A DNA stretch of 64,000 bases from Anaeromicropila herbilytica (GCF_016591975.1 NZ_AP024169.1:3201001-3265000), one strand, 5' to 3'. Counted from the stretch's first letter, positions 16,773 to 26,269 are shown. Translations and numbers: made by a program. Notes: a model not told the origin generated them from the sequence alone.

Positions 16773-17744
16773 CTAATTTGTTACTTCAAGGTTGTTAAGT
16801 TGTGCTTCTATATGCCTTGTTACATTATTAATCACATCATGTAATGATCCTTTCATCGAAAAACCAGCTGCCTTAATATGACCTCCGCCTCCAAAAAAAC
16901 TTGCAATCTTACTAACATTTACGATTTCATTCGAGCGCATACTTACCTTATATTCACGAAAATCTAACTCATGAATAAAAACAGCAACCTGAATCCCTTT
17001 TGTAACTCTCAATTGATCAATAATGCCGTCTAGGTCCTTTGTTGTTGCATTATAGAATTCCAAATCTCTTCTAGAAACTGATGTTATAATACAACGTTTA
17101 TCAAGTACTAAAAAGCTTTCTAACAAACATCGTCCCAGTAATTGATTCTGAATATATGTCTTTTGATAAAAACTTTCATCTATTATTTTAGAAAAATTAA
17201 TTCCTTTACAAATCAATTTTCCAGCAATATTCATAGTTTTTTCTGTTGTATTTGAATGTTTAAATACTCCAGTATCATAAATAATACCAGTATATAATGC
17301 TTCTGCTATACTTTTATTAATCTTCTCTTCTCTCATAAGTCCAAAAAGAATCTCACAAGTTGAACTAGCATCTGGTACTATATGATTGACATCGGCAAAC
17401 GCTTGATTACTAATGTGATGATCGATACATATTGTCTTCTTTGCTTTCGTAAAGTATTTATCCGCTTTTCCAATTCTATCTATAGATCCACAGTCTAACG
17501 TGATAAAAACATCATATTCTTCCTCTTTTTGATAATCATGATTTATCTCATTCATTCCCTCTAACATGTTATAGTTATCTGGTATATATTCTAAATATAC
17601 GTCCACTATGGAATCATTTGTATTATTTTTTATATATTGATATAAAGAAAGGCAAGAACCAATACAATCACCATCTGGTCTAATATGTCCTGTTATTCCA
17701 ATCTTCTTCGCATGCTCCAACTCTAATAAAATGTCATCCATCAT
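16773..17744 (-). CDS. nrnA: DHH/DHHA1 phosphoesterase, NrnA-type nanoRNase / pAp phosphatase
   Basis: This 323-residue protein has the DHH family motifs in order: GHIRPDGDCIGS, TLDCGS, DHHISN, and the C-terminal DHHA1 glycine motif GGGGHIKAAG. NrnA enzymes degrade 2-5 nt RNAs and dephosphorylate 3'-phosphoadenosine 5'-phosphate. The gene sits between rbfA and truB, a common Clostridia arrangement. AGGAG lies just ahead of two adjacent ATGs. The second (17741) has slightly better spacing. Confidence 0.93.
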   Translation of the reverse strand: MMDDILLELEHAKKIGITGHIRPDGDCIGSCLSLYQYIKNNTNDSIVDVYLEYIPDNYNMLEGMNEINHDYQKEEEYDVFITLDCGSIDRIGKADKYFTKAKKTICIDHHISNQAFADVNHIVPDASSTCEILFGLMREEKINKSIAEALYTGIIYDTGVFKHSNTTEKTMNIAGKLICKGINFSKIIDESFYQKTYIQNQLLGRCLLESFLVLDKRCIITSVSRRDLEFYNATTKDLDGIIDQLRVTKGIQVAVFIHELDFREYKVSMRSNEIVNVSKIASFFGGGGHIKAAGFSMKGSLHDVINNVTRHIEAQLNNLEVTN

Positions 17745-17823
17745 ACCACTCCTATCTGTTTAGTCAAGACATTGAATAAGTAACGCTTCCCCCTTAATAT
17801 CATCTAATGGAAATATTTATAAT

Positions 17824-18249
17824 TTAATTATCATCTGAGTCGTCATCGTCATCCAACTCATCCATATCATCATCAATCTCATCATTATCCGAACTATTAT
17901 TCTTATTTACATCACTAATTAGCTTTGACATACTAACACCATACTCTATGGATTGGTCCATAATGAAATTAAGTTCTGGTGTATTTCTAAGATTTAATGA
18001 TTTTGCAAGTAAACTACGAATATATGGCGCAGCGCTTCTTAAACCTTGAACTGTACTAGCTTGTGATTCAACATCACCATAAACACTGATATATACTTTA
18101 GCATGTTTTAAATCTGGAGCTACTTCTACCGCTACCACAGAAGTCATAGGATTAATTCTTGGATCTTTGATTTCTCTGGATATTATTTTACTTAATTCCC
18201 TTTGTACTTCCCCATTAATTCTAGTATTTTTGATACTGTTTTTTCTCAT
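17824..18249 (-). CDS. rbfA: Ribosome-binding factor A
   Basis: RbfA matures the 30S subunit. The protein is 141 residues, with the KH-like fold signature VQRELSKIISREIKDPRI and HAKVYISVYGD. About 20 C-terminal residues form an Asp-rich acidic tail beyond the conserved core. It follows infB with a 222-bp gap, and no ylxP lies between them, unlike in B. subtilis. Confidence 0.96.
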   Translation of the reverse strand: MRKNSIKNTRINGEVQRELSKIISREIKDPRINPMTSVVAVEVAPDLKHAKVYISVYGDVESQASTVQGLRSAAPYIRSLLAKSLNLRNTPELNFIMDQSIEYGVSMSKLISDVNKNNSSDNDEIDDDMDELDDDDDSDDN

Positions 18250-18351
18250 AAACGAATACCTCTCTTATTTTTTCTTCATTGCATTATTAATCTAGTATTA
18301 AATTATGCTCTTATCTTTTGATTCAATACATTTTCTACAAAAGAATAAAGC

Positions 18352-18383
18352 AGTAGAGCGTACGCAATGCGAAACGCTCTACT
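18352..18383 (-). terminator. Hairpin between infB and rbfA
   Basis: A perfect 10-bp stem (18352-18361 with 18374-18383) has a 12-nt loop. On the minus strand it is followed by GCTTTATTCTTTT. It may partly terminate the nusA-infB transcript or mark an RNA processing site. Confidence 0.55.
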
Positions 18384-18471
18384 ATCAAGTATGATAGATT
18401 TATAACAACCTATTTTCTATTTATCTTATACTTACTCTTAAATTAAAAGCAAGTTTCTCACCACATATGAA

Positions 18472-21165
18472 CTATCTTGGAATCTCAACCATAGTATAGA
18501 CTTCTACTTGATCGCCTTCTTTAATATCGTTGTATTTCTCGAATACAAGACCACATTCATATCCTGTATTTACTTCTTTTACATCATCTTTAAATCTCTT
18601 AAGAGAAGCTAAAGGTCCTTCGAAGATAACAACACCTTCTCTGACGATTCTTGCATCTGATCCTCTTACAATCTTACCATCTAATACATAAGAACCTGCA
18701 ATAGTTCCAAGACCAGAAGCTTTAAATACTTGACGTACTTCTGCGTGACCTAATACTTTCTCTTCAAATGTAGGATCTAACATTCCCTTCATGGCAGCTT
18801 CAATATCTTCAATAGCATTGTAGATTACTCGATATAATCTTAAATCAACTTTTTCTCTATCTGCAATATCTTTTGCTGTATTATCAGGACGAACATTAAA
18901 TCCAATTATAATTGCATTGGAAGCACTTGCTAATGTAACATCAGATTCATTAATTGCACCTACACCACCATGGATGATACGAATTGCAACTTCTTCATTA
19001 CTTAATTTTAATAAGCTTTGTTTTACTGCTTCAACAGAACCTTGAACATCAGCTTTTACAATAAGGTTTAGTTCTTTAATATTTCCAGCTTGAATCTGTG
19101 AGAATAAACCATCAAGTGATAATTTTGCTTTTGTATCATCAAGAAGCTTTTCTCTGCCTTGTGTAATAAATGCTTCTGCAATAGAACGTGCTTCTTTATC
19201 ATTATCAGTTGCCATAAAGATTTCACCAGCACCTGGAACTTCATTAAGACCAAGAATCTCAACTGGAGTAGATGGTCCAGCTTCTTTTACACGTCTACCC
19301 TTATCATCCATCATTGCTCTAACTTTACCATATGCTGAACCAATTGCAATTGAATCACCAACATGAAGGGTACCCTTTTGTACTAATATTGTAGCAACTG
19401 GACCTCTACCTTTATCAAGCTCTGCTTCAATTACAATACCTCTTCCCTTACGGTTTGGATTTGCTTTTAATTCACATACTTCTGCAGTAAGAGTAATCAT
19501 CTCAAGAAGTTGATCAAGACCTTCTTTGGTATGAGCAGAAACAGGAACAAATATTGTACTACCGCCCCAATCTTCAGCGATCAATTCGTATTCTGTTAAT
19601 TCTTGTTTTACTCTTTCAATATTCGCACTTGGTTTATCAATCTTATTAACAGCAACGATGATTTCAATACCTGCTGCTTTTGCATGGCTGATTGCTTCCA
19701 CTGTCTGAGGCATTACACCATCATCAGCTGCTACAACTAAAATAGCGATATCTGTTGATTTTGCTCCACGCATTCTCATTGAGGTAAACGCTTCATGTCC
19801 TGGTGTATCTAAGAAAGTAATCTTTTCACCATTTATATCAACAACATAAGCACCGATGTGTTGTGTAATACCACCCGCTTCTTTTGCTGTTACATGAGTT
19901 TCTCTAATTGCATCAAGAAGAGATGTCTTACCATGGTCAACGTGACCCATAACACATACAACTGGAGGTCTCTTTACTAATGTAGATTCGTCCTCTTCTT
20001 CTTCTTTTAACAATTCTTCTACAATATTAACCTTTTCCTCTAATTCAGCAATAATCTCATATTCTAAAGCAATTTCTTCTGCTTCTTCAAAAGTAATCTC
20101 TTGATTAATATTAACCACTTTACCTTGTAAAAATAACTTTTTAACCAAAGAAGCAGCTGGCATTTTCATTTTGTCTGCTAATTCCTTAATTGTTAAAGAA
20201 TCTGGTATAATAATTGTCTTGATTGTTTCTTCCTTTGCTTCTTGAACTTGAATTGGTGCTGGTTTGATAAATCTACCGCTTTGATTAGCATTGGAATTAT
20301 TTCTATTATTGTTGTTATTGTTATTGTTATTGTTGTTGTTTCGGTTATTATTGTTACGGTTTGAATTAAAATTATTATTTCTATTATTGTTGTTATTATT
20401 GTTATTGTTGTTTCGGCTATTATTGTTATTTGAGCTATTATTTGAATTGCTATTATATCCACCATTATTAGCATTTCTATTGTTTGAATTACTATTTGAG
20501 TTATTATTTCTGTAATTATTGTTACTACTGTTATTACTTGGTCTATTATTGTTATTACTATTATTGTTATTGCTATTATTGTTATTATTTGGTCTATTAT
20601 TGTTGTTGCTATTGCTGGTATTGTTGTTATTCGGTCTATTATTATTGTTATTTGATTGTTGATTATTCTGTCTATTATTCATATTATTTGTTCTATTACC
20701 CGCGTCACCATTCGTATTATTTGGTCTATTTCCGTGATTTGTATGTTCATTTGTATATCTAGGCTTGTTATGATTCTGGTCAGAATGGTGTTGCTCTTTA
20801 TTATCCTGGTTAGAATGATTCATAACTTGCTTATTATCTTTATGGTTATTTGTTTGTTGATTATTGTGATTATTATTTGAATTATTAAAATTGTTAGCAG
20901 ATTCTGTTTTCTTCTCTGTCACTTGATGATTTAAAACTTTTTGTCCCGAACTTGTTTTCTGTTCAGTAGGTTTTTCTGTATTTTCCTTACTGTTCTTCGA
21001 ATCACTACTACTTGCAAAATGCTCTTTTACTAATGCAATATTTGATTCGTCAACCGTGCTCATATGATTATGAACATCAATGCCTTTCTGTTGTAAAAAA
21101 TTAACGATATCCTTGCTTTGCTTATCTATCTGTTTTGCCAATTCATGTATTCTCATCTTTGACAT
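18472..21165 (-). CDS. infB: Translation initiation factor IF-2 with Asn-rich linker
   Basis: This 897-residue GTPase places fMet-tRNA on the 30S subunit and promotes subunit joining. An N-terminal IF2_N motif (MRIHELAKQIDKQ) is followed by a roughly 200-residue low-complexity linker made mostly of Asn with scattered Arg, Ser and His. A second IF2_N module (ELADKMKMPAASLVKKL), the G domain (GHVDHGKTS, DTPGHEAF, NKID) and the C-terminal domains come next. GGAGG precedes the start. It is the last large gene of the rimP-nusA operon. Confidence 0.97.
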   Translation of the reverse strand: MSKMRIHELAKQIDKQSKDIVNFLQQKGIDVHNHMSTVDESNIALVKEHFASSSDSKNSKENTEKPTEQKTSSGQKVLNHQVTEKKTESANNFNNSNNNHNNQQTNNHKDNKQVMNHSNQDNKEQHHSDQNHNKPRYTNEHTNHGNRPNNTNGDAGNRTNNMNNRQNNQQSNNNNNRPNNNNTSNSNNNNRPNNNNNSNNNNSNNNNRPSNNSSNNNYRNNNSNSNSNNRNANNGGYNSNSNNSSNNNNSRNNNNNNNNNNRNNNFNSNRNNNNRNNNNNNNNNNNNRNNSNANQSGRFIKPAPIQVQEAKEETIKTIIIPDSLTIKELADKMKMPAASLVKKLFLQGKVVNINQEITFEEAEEIALEYEIIAELEEKVNIVEELLKEEEEDESTLVKRPPVVCVMGHVDHGKTSLLDAIRETHVTAKEAGGITQHIGAYVVDINGEKITFLDTPGHEAFTSMRMRGAKSTDIAILVVAADDGVMPQTVEAISHAKAAGIEIIVAVNKIDKPSANIERVKQELTEYELIAEDWGGSTIFVPVSAHTKEGLDQLLEMITLTAEVCELKANPNRKGRGIVIEAELDKGRGPVATILVQKGTLHVGDSIAIGSAYGKVRAMMDDKGRRVKEAGPSTPVEILGLNEVPGAGEIFMATDNDKEARSIAEAFITQGREKLLDDTKAKLSLDGLFSQIQAGNIKELNLIVKADVQGSVEAVKQSLLKLSNEEVAIRIIHGGVGAINESDVTLASASNAIIIGFNVRPDNTAKDIADREKVDLRLYRVIYNAIEDIEAAMKGMLDPTFEEKVLGHAEVRQVFKASGLGTIAGSYVLDGKIVRGSDARIVREGVVIFEGPLASLKRFKDDVKEVNTGYECGLVFEKYNDIKEGDQVEVYTMVEIPR

Positions 21166-21218
21166 ACTTCTTACCTCCGCTATTCATTGACGTACAATAT
21201 AAAGTGTTTAAACACTAT

Positions 21219-21533
21219 CTATTCTACTTTTGTGTCCAGTTTCTTTATAATCGCGTCGGCAAAGCCCTTATCAATGACTGCTAAAGATGCTCTAATCTCT
21301 TTACCCATTGCATGACCTAACTCCGTCTTTAATTCATAAAAGCAGATTGGTACATTATAAAACGTACACATGTTAGTAAACATCTTTTTCGTATTATCTG
21401 ATGCATCTAGTGCAACAATAACAAGACTAGCTTTACCTTCCTTTACTGCCTTTTCTGTTGAAAATTCACCGCTCGCGATATTTCCTGCCTTAGTGGCTAA
21501 CCCAATTAGGGATAATACTTTATCTTGCTTCAA
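21219..21533 (-). CDS. ylxQ: L7Ae/L30e/S12e-like ribosomal protein YlxQ
   Basis: This 104-residue protein has the L7Ae fold pattern, with GLATKAGNIASGEFSTEKAVKEGKA near the N-terminus. Family members bind kink-turn-like RNA. It overlaps the end of ylxR by 14 bp and precedes infB, which is the standard nusA operon order. Its exact role is not settled. Confidence 0.93.
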   Translation of the reverse strand: MKQDKVLSLIGLATKAGNIASGEFSTEKAVKEGKASLVIVALDASDNTKKMFTNMCTFYNVPICFYELKTELGHAMGKEIRASLAVIDKGFADAIIKKLDTKVE

Positions 21534-21795
21534 GTTTCTCTAGCTCCTCTTTTAACTCTTCGTACACCTCGGCTGGAATATTTACTTTAAGAGAACGTTC
21601 AAGTCCACGATTCTTAATTGCTTTATTTAAACAGTCCGAAGATGCGCATATGTATGCACCTCTGCCATTCTTCTTGCCTGTGGTATCCATTACAATTTCA
21701 TCTTCTGGAGTTTTAATCACTCGAATCATTTCTTTTTTGCTTTTCATCTCTCCACAACCAGTGCACTGTCTTAAAGGTATTTTTTTGACACTCAT
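21520..21795 (-). CDS. rnpM: YlxR family RNase P modulator RnpM
   Basis: This 91-residue protein has the YlxR signature RQCTGCGEMKSKKEMIR and GRGAYICASSDC. The B. subtilis homologue binds RNase P RNA and modulates its activity. GGGAG upstream of the ATG is the end of a short hairpin repeat (21801-21824). It lies 51 bp after nusA and overlaps ylxQ. Confidence 0.93.
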   Translation of the reverse strand: MSVKKIPLRQCTGCGEMKSKKEMIRVIKTPEDEIVMDTTGKKNGRGAYICASSDCLNKAIKNRGLERSLKVNIPAEVYEELKEELEKLEAR

Positions 21796-21800
21796 TTAAG

Positions 21801-21824
21801 CTCCCTTCTGTCGCTTTCAGCGAC
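21801..21824 (-). repeat. Short hairpin ending in the rnpM ribosome binding site
   Basis: On the minus strand a GTCGCTGAAAGCGAC hairpin is followed directly by AGAAGGGAGC, whose GGGAG is the rnpM ribosome site. The plan resembles the unit at 28179-28236: a GCGAC hairpin, then GGGAG. Confidence 0.45.
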
Positions 21825-21846
21825 ATATAAATAATAAAAAGGGCAA

Positions 21847-22884
21847 TTATTCTGTTACTTGTGATTCACTTTTAATATCGATTTTATACCCTGTTAAACG
21901 TGCTGCTAATCTAGCATTTTGGCCTTCTTTACCAATTGCTAAAGATAATTGATAATCAGGAACTACTACTTTTGCACTTTTTTCTTCTACGTTAACATCT
22001 ACAGATACTACCTTTGCTGGGCTAAGTGCATTTTCAATTAATATAGCTGGATCATCGTTCCAGTTAATGATATCAATCTTCTCGCCTCTAAGTTCATTTA
22101 CAATAGCATTTACTCTTGCGCCGTTAAGACCTACACAAGCTCCTACTGGATCTACATCTGGATTATTCGTATACACAGCCATCTTTGTTCTAGAACCAGC
22201 TTCTCTCGAGATACTCTTAATCTCAACTGTACCATCTTTTACTTCTGTTACTTCTGCTTCAAAGAGTCTCTTTACAAGTTCAGGATGAGTTCTTGATACT
22301 GTAATTTTTGGACCTTTTGTTGTGTCTTTTACTTCAAGTAAATAAAGTTTAATACGATCCGTAGGTTTGAAACGTTCTCCCTTTACTTGTTCATTTTCGG
22401 TAAGAACCGCATCAACTTTTCCCAAATTTATACTTACATTATTGCCAACATAACGTTGTACAATACCAGTTACTACATCTTTTTCTCTCTCATAATATTG
22501 ATTAAATAAGACTTTTCTTTCTTCTTCACGAATTTTTTGAACTACTACTTGTTTTGCTTTTTGAGCTGCAATACGTCCAAAGTTCTTTGGTGTAACTTCA
22601 ATATTAACGATATCACCTATATCATTTCTAGGATATTTTAAAACTGCTTCTGCTAAAGCAATCTCTGTTACAGAATCTTCAACTTTTTCTACAATAACTC
22701 TTTCTTGAAATACCGCAACTTCACCAGTTGATCTGTTAATATTTACTTTAATATTATCCGCTTTACCAAAATGATTCTTGCAAGCTGCTACTAGTGAATT
22801 TTCAATTGCTTCAAGTAAAATATCTTTGCTTATACTTTTTTCCTTTTCAATTTGATTAAGTGCTTCAATTAATTCTGAATTCAT
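21847..22884 (-). CDS. nusA: Transcription termination/antitermination factor NusA
   Basis: NusA binds RNA polymerase and controls pausing, termination and antitermination. The 345-residue form has an N-terminal polymerase-binding domain, S1, and KH1-KH2 (VGLNGARVNAIVNELRGEKIDI and IGKEGQNARLAARLTG). It lacks the acidic C-terminal repeats of proteobacteria, as is normal for Firmicutes. It follows rimP by 57 bp. Confidence 0.97.
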   Translation of the reverse strand: MNSELIEALNQIEKEKSISKDILLEAIENSLVAACKNHFGKADNIKVNINRSTGEVAVFQERVIVEKVEDSVTEIALAEAVLKYPRNDIGDIVNIEVTPKNFGRIAAQKAKQVVVQKIREEERKVLFNQYYEREKDVVTGIVQRYVGNNVSINLGKVDAVLTENEQVKGERFKPTDRIKLYLLEVKDTTKGPKITVSRTHPELVKRLFEAEVTEVKDGTVEIKSISREAGSRTKMAVYTNNPDVDPVGACVGLNGARVNAIVNELRGEKIDIINWNDDPAILIENALSPAKVVSVDVNVEEKSAKVVVPDYQLSLAIGKEGQNARLAARLTGYKIDIKSESQVTE

Positions 22885-22941
22885 TTTGATTTATCCTCCT
22901 ATTTTAAACCACAACGGCTTTCCAAAGCTTAATAAACTAGC

Positions 22942-23409
22942 CTAAAAGTCAAAAGTTAACCTAACCATCGCAATATCAACTTTTGCTATTTCCATCTTTT
23001 CATTATTATCCAATACAATTGTTATGGACTCTTCATTAAAACTATCTAAAATTCCAATAAACTCTTTTTGTTTATTCAATGCTTTATAAAGCTTAACTTC
23101 AACTTCTTCACCAATGCATCTACTAAAATGCTTATCTTTCTTAAGTTGTCTTCCAAGTCCTGGTGAACTCACTTCTAAAATATAGGCATCCTCGATAAAT
23201 TCATTCTTATCTAGTAGCTCACTAAACGCTCTACTTACAAGTTCACAATCATCGATATTAATTCCGTTCTCTTTATCGATGTATGCTCTCAAATACCAGT
23301 TTGAACCCTCTTTTACATATTCCATATCATATAGTTCAAAATTGTTTTCTTTTATAATTGGCTCTATTAGCTTTTCCGCTCTTGCTTCATAATCTTCTCT
23401 TTTCGCCAT
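22942..23409 (-). CDS. rimP: Ribosome maturation factor RimP
   Basis: This 155-residue 30S maturation factor has the signature LRAYIDKENGINIDDCELVSRAF and LEVSSPGLGRQLK. It is the first gene of the rimP-nusA-rnpM-ylxQ-infB operon. In B. subtilis polC lies immediately upstream. Here about 5 kb of accessory genes lie between them. Confidence 0.96.
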   Translation of the reverse strand: MAKREDYEARAEKLIEPIIKENNFELYDMEYVKEGSNWYLRAYIDKENGINIDDCELVSRAFSELLDKNEFIEDAYILEVSSPGLGRQLKKDKHFSRCIGEEVEVKLYKALNKQKEFIGILDSFNEESITIVLDNNEKMEIAKVDIAMVRLTFDF

Positions 23410-23563
23410 CTAATCCCTCTTTTCTACCCATCATACCTATTATAATGTTTATATATATCTTCTAATAAATTCTGCCTTTTTATATAATTATATGCATGTC
23501 TCCAAGCAATTTTTATACTAAACCATTTATGCAAAATTTAGTGGAACCAGTTTATAACACATA

Positions 23564-23591
23564 TAAGGAGTGGACTTTCGCCCACTCCTTA
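23564..23591. terminator. Hairpin between the DUF4349 gene and rimP
   Basis: A 10-bp stem with an 8-nt loop. It lacks a following T-run on either strand, so it may be an RNA-stabilising or processing hairpin. Confidence 0.4.
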
Positions 23592-23624
23592 CATTACAAT
23601 TATCACGCTGTTATCTATAGTAGT

Positions 23625-23642
23625 ATAACACTATAGTGTTAT
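23625..23642. promoter_or_regulatory. 18-bp perfect palindrome, candidate operator
   Basis: ATAACACTATAGTGTTAT is a perfect two-fold palindrome in a gene-free stretch. It has the size of a dimeric repressor site. No candidate regulator is adjacent. Confidence 0.4.
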
Positions 23643-23750
23643 TGTTGCAAGTCTTTTTTGTTATTTTTTAACTACACGTATCGTTATTCTTTTAATAGAA
23701 GCCCACAATGACTAATTTCTATTTTAAACAATTTAACATTTTCTGTAGTA

Positions 23751-24842
23751 TTACTCATTTAAACTGTTATTATTGTTACCATTATTGTTGTTATCATTTT
23801 TGTTATTATTCTTTCCGTCTTTATTTTCTTTTTTTAACTTCATTTTCTTTTTACATATAACTAAAATAACTATAGCAATTGTTAATAAAGCCACAATATA
23901 AGGCAGATTAATTACAAACCATACAAAAAAGTCCTGAGCTTTATCCCTACATTTTTCAATATTCTTATCATATCCTTCATGAATTCTTTCCGATACTGAC
24001 TTTTTCTGCGCAGATACTTCAGTTATTTTCTTTACCTCTGTAATCGTCAAGTTAACTGTGCTATACTCTACAAGATTATTGTAGGTACGAATCTGTGATT
24101 CATTCGCCTCAATTTCATAACGAATCTCAGATAACTTCGTTTCCAACGTAATGATATCTTCTAATTTTTCAGCCTTTTTAACAAGTTCCAGTAACCTTTC
24201 CTCTTCAATCTTAAGCGATTTATTATGACTTTCAACATCAACATAGTCTAATGTTACATCTTCTGTCTTCTCTTCTTTATTTACTACATTACCATCTTTG
24301 CTAACCTCATTAACAAACTCATCCATATGATCCTTTGGAATCCTTACTACCATCGTACTATATCTTTGATCTTCTTCGCTAAAATACTTATTGCCACTTA
24401 AGGTTGAATCCTCCACGTAGCCCTTGTATTTTTTGATATCTTGATCTAGCTTTTGAATCAGAAGATCGTAGTCTAAAGTTTCTAAATCAAGAGATACTAT
24501 TTTTATCAGTTTACGATTGGTACTATCATCCACTTGGTTGGCAGTGGATACAATAGATGTACCATTTGTTATTGCTTTTTCTTCACTTTGTACCGAACCG
24601 TCAGTTGCCTTATCCGTTGTGCTTGTATCAGATTCGACATTTACATCATTAGTAGTATTTAATTCATCTCCAATACTGCTGCTAGATAAGTCTCCTGAAT
24701 TATCTTTCAAATTATCATAAGAAGAATCCACCATCGGTGTTGTTGAGTCCTCCTTATAATCACTTTTCCTACTGCACCCTACATTAATTAAACTCCCAAT
24801 AATGACGATGCACAAGAAGATCTTTACTAATTTTCTTCTCAT
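23751..24842 (-). CDS. DUF4349 membrane-anchored lipoprotein-like protein
   Basis: The 363-residue protein starts with a signal segment ending at a cysteine (C23), though the residue at -3 of the lipobox-like VGC is atypical. A Ser/Thr/Asp-rich linker follows. The DUF4349 core (about 110-280) includes VVRIPKDHMDEFV, then VTLDYVDVESH and a coiled coil. A C-terminal transmembrane helix (about 310-332) and an Asn/Lys-rich tail complete it. Its function is unknown. DUF4349 proteins are common envelope proteins in Firmicutes. Confidence 0.8.
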   Translation of the reverse strand: MRRKLVKIFLCIVIIGSLINVGCSRKSDYKEDSTTPMVDSSYDNLKDNSGDLSSSSIGDELNTTNDVNVESDTSTTDKATDGSVQSEEKAITNGTSIVSTANQVDDSTNRKLIKIVSLDLETLDYDLLIQKLDQDIKKYKGYVEDSTLSGNKYFSEEDQRYSTMVVRIPKDHMDEFVNEVSKDGNVVNKEEKTEDVTLDYVDVESHNKSLKIEEERLLELVKKAEKLEDIITLETKLSEIRYEIEANESQIRTYNNLVEYSTVNLTITEVKKITEVSAQKKSVSERIHEGYDKNIEKCRDKAQDFFVWFVINLPYIVALLTIAIVILVICKKKMKLKKENKDGKNNNKNDNNNNGNNNNSLNE

Positions 24843-25224
24843 TGCTATTCCTCCTCCATGAAAATTATTATATCGTTTCTATCCTTCAATATACTTTCCG
24901 TCTTTCCTCTATGATGTTACATATATAATGTGTCGTTTTTATTTTCTTACATATAACACTATGGAGGATGAGTATAGGTTGCATCATCATTTCAAATATT
25001 TTACAAAGATTCTATAATCTTTCTTACAATTCTTTCTGTGATAAAAATTTATGTCAGGAAGGCTATTCGTATGCAACAAAATAGATTTTGATTATCATAA
25101 GGTTTACTTCCATAATTTTATCAGTTTAAATGCTTTCTTTTCACAAATACTAGTATCAAATAGTTTCTTTATAGATTTAAAATTGAGATTATTTCATTTT
25201 AATTTGTGATAAGGAGAAAGAACT
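24843..25224. other. 382-bp divergent intergenic region
   Basis: AT-rich sequence between the divergent DUF4349 gene and the small ORF. It must hold both promoters, but no motif stands out enough to call. No further ORF with a ribosome site is seen. Confidence 0.5.
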
Positions 25225-25434
25225 ATGGATCCTCTAATGCCAATCAACCCGATGTTTCCTAACTTTTCAATATATCCAGCAGCTACTCCAAAACTTATTG
25301 GAACGGATAATGAAAAGGAAGAATTTCTCGCTTCTCTAGATTCTGATAAAAGAGATTATGTATTAAAACATACTAGCTTAGACTGTTCGGTTAAGGACCT
25401 AGAAGAATGCATGAAAGATTTAAAAGGAGAATAA
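25225..25434 (+). CDS. Small 69-residue protein of unknown function
   Basis: AAGGAG lies at good spacing before the ATG, and an intrinsic terminator overlaps the stop, so this is very likely a real monocistronic gene. The N-terminus is rich in Pro and Met (MDPLMPINPMFPNF). The second half is charged and probably helical (SLDSDKRDYVLKH) and has two cysteines. There is no signal peptide or membrane segment. I do not recognise the family. Confidence 0.75.
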   Translation: MDPLMPINPMFPNFSIYPAATPKLIGTDNEKEEFLASLDSDKRDYVLKHTSLDCSVKDLEECMKDLKGE

Positions 25435-25458
25435 CCCTCTTGGGCATTCTCCTTTTTT
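25426..25458 (+). terminator. Terminator of the 69-residue protein gene
   Basis: The stem pairs GGAGAAT and CCC with GGG and ATTCTCC (25426-25437 with 25442-25452) and is followed by six T. The left arm overlaps the stop codon. Confidence 0.88.
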
Positions 25459-25517
25459 CTAAATTTATTCATAGTAATTACGAAAGTCATATAGTTTACT
25501 ATAGTGTAATTTACCTT

Positions 25518-26024
25518 TTAAATAACATCAATATGGCACATCTTCATGGCTTCTAAAGCATTTTTATGAGAATCTTTCGTAACTCCAGCACAGCACGTAG
25601 AATCAACAATGAATTCCTTCTCTGGAAAATTTGCTTTTAATAATAGCGCATTTGAAATAACGCATATATCTGTGCATAACCCAACCAATTCAATTGTATC
25701 ATAATTACTCACTAATTCAGGCAAGTCAATACTACCAAATGTACCCTTTTCAACAACGCTTTCTACATATGGTAATAATTCTTCACGAATCTCCCAGCCA
25801 TGAGATGGTTTAATGCAGTGTTCAACAGGAAGCTTTTTGCCTTCCATCGTTGTGAGATAATTAGCAGAATGTGTGTCCTTAGTAAAAATAATATCAGTGC
25901 CCTCTGCCTTTGCAACTTTTATTTTTTCAACAACTTTAGGAACGATAGAAACCGCTTCTTTTGTTCCTAAAGATCCATCGATAAAATCATTCTGCATATC
26001 AATTACTAATAATACTTTGCTCAT
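25518..26024 (-). CDS. Nicotinamidase-like cysteine hydrolase (isochorismatase superfamily)
   Basis: This 168-residue protein has the catalytic triad pattern D9 (VIDMQNDF), K93 (EKGTFGS) and C121 (TDICV). The metal-site residues D50 and H52 (KDTH) and H69 (EHC) are also present. Together these fit nicotinamidase (PncA), which deamidates nicotinamide to nicotinic acid for NAD salvage. It appears to be monocistronic. Related amidases of the family cannot be excluded. Confidence 0.85.
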   Translation of the reverse strand: MSKVLLVIDMQNDFIDGSLGTKEAVSIVPKVVEKIKVAKAEGTDIIFTKDTHSANYLTTMEGKKLPVEHCIKPSHGWEIREELLPYVESVVEKGTFGSIDLPELVSNYDTIELVGLCTDICVISNALLLKANFPEKEFIVDSTCCAGVTKDSHKNALEAMKMCHIDVI

Positions 26025-26269
26025 GTAAGCCTCCTATGTATATGTTCGTTATGTTTATTTTATTATGTTCATACTTTCGATTCGCTATAATTACTTCCTT
26101 CACTAATTGAAACTTCATACTTAGTATCCTATTTAGAATGATCATATTGTGAAAGAGTATTTTAGATATATTAGCTTTCGATTTCGTCTATTAATATTAT
26201 ATCATATTTTTCATGCTTTATAACATGTATTGTATTCTACTAGAAATTTGAAACTTGATGATATTTATT

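Larger units (their letters stand above)
23410..23750. other. 341-bp gap ahead of rimP with a hairpin and a palindrome
   Basis: No gene is seen. A 10-bp stem at 23564-23573/23582-23591 lies between the DUF4349 gene and rimP without a T-tract. A perfect 18-bp palindrome lies at 23625-23642. The nusA operon promoter is expected here, but I could not assign it with confidence. Confidence 0.5.

Noticed and set aside
20193..20880. Leu- and Tyr-rich ORFs in and opposite infB
   Set aside because: They are alternative frames of the Asn codon runs in the IF-2 linker and have no ribosome sites.
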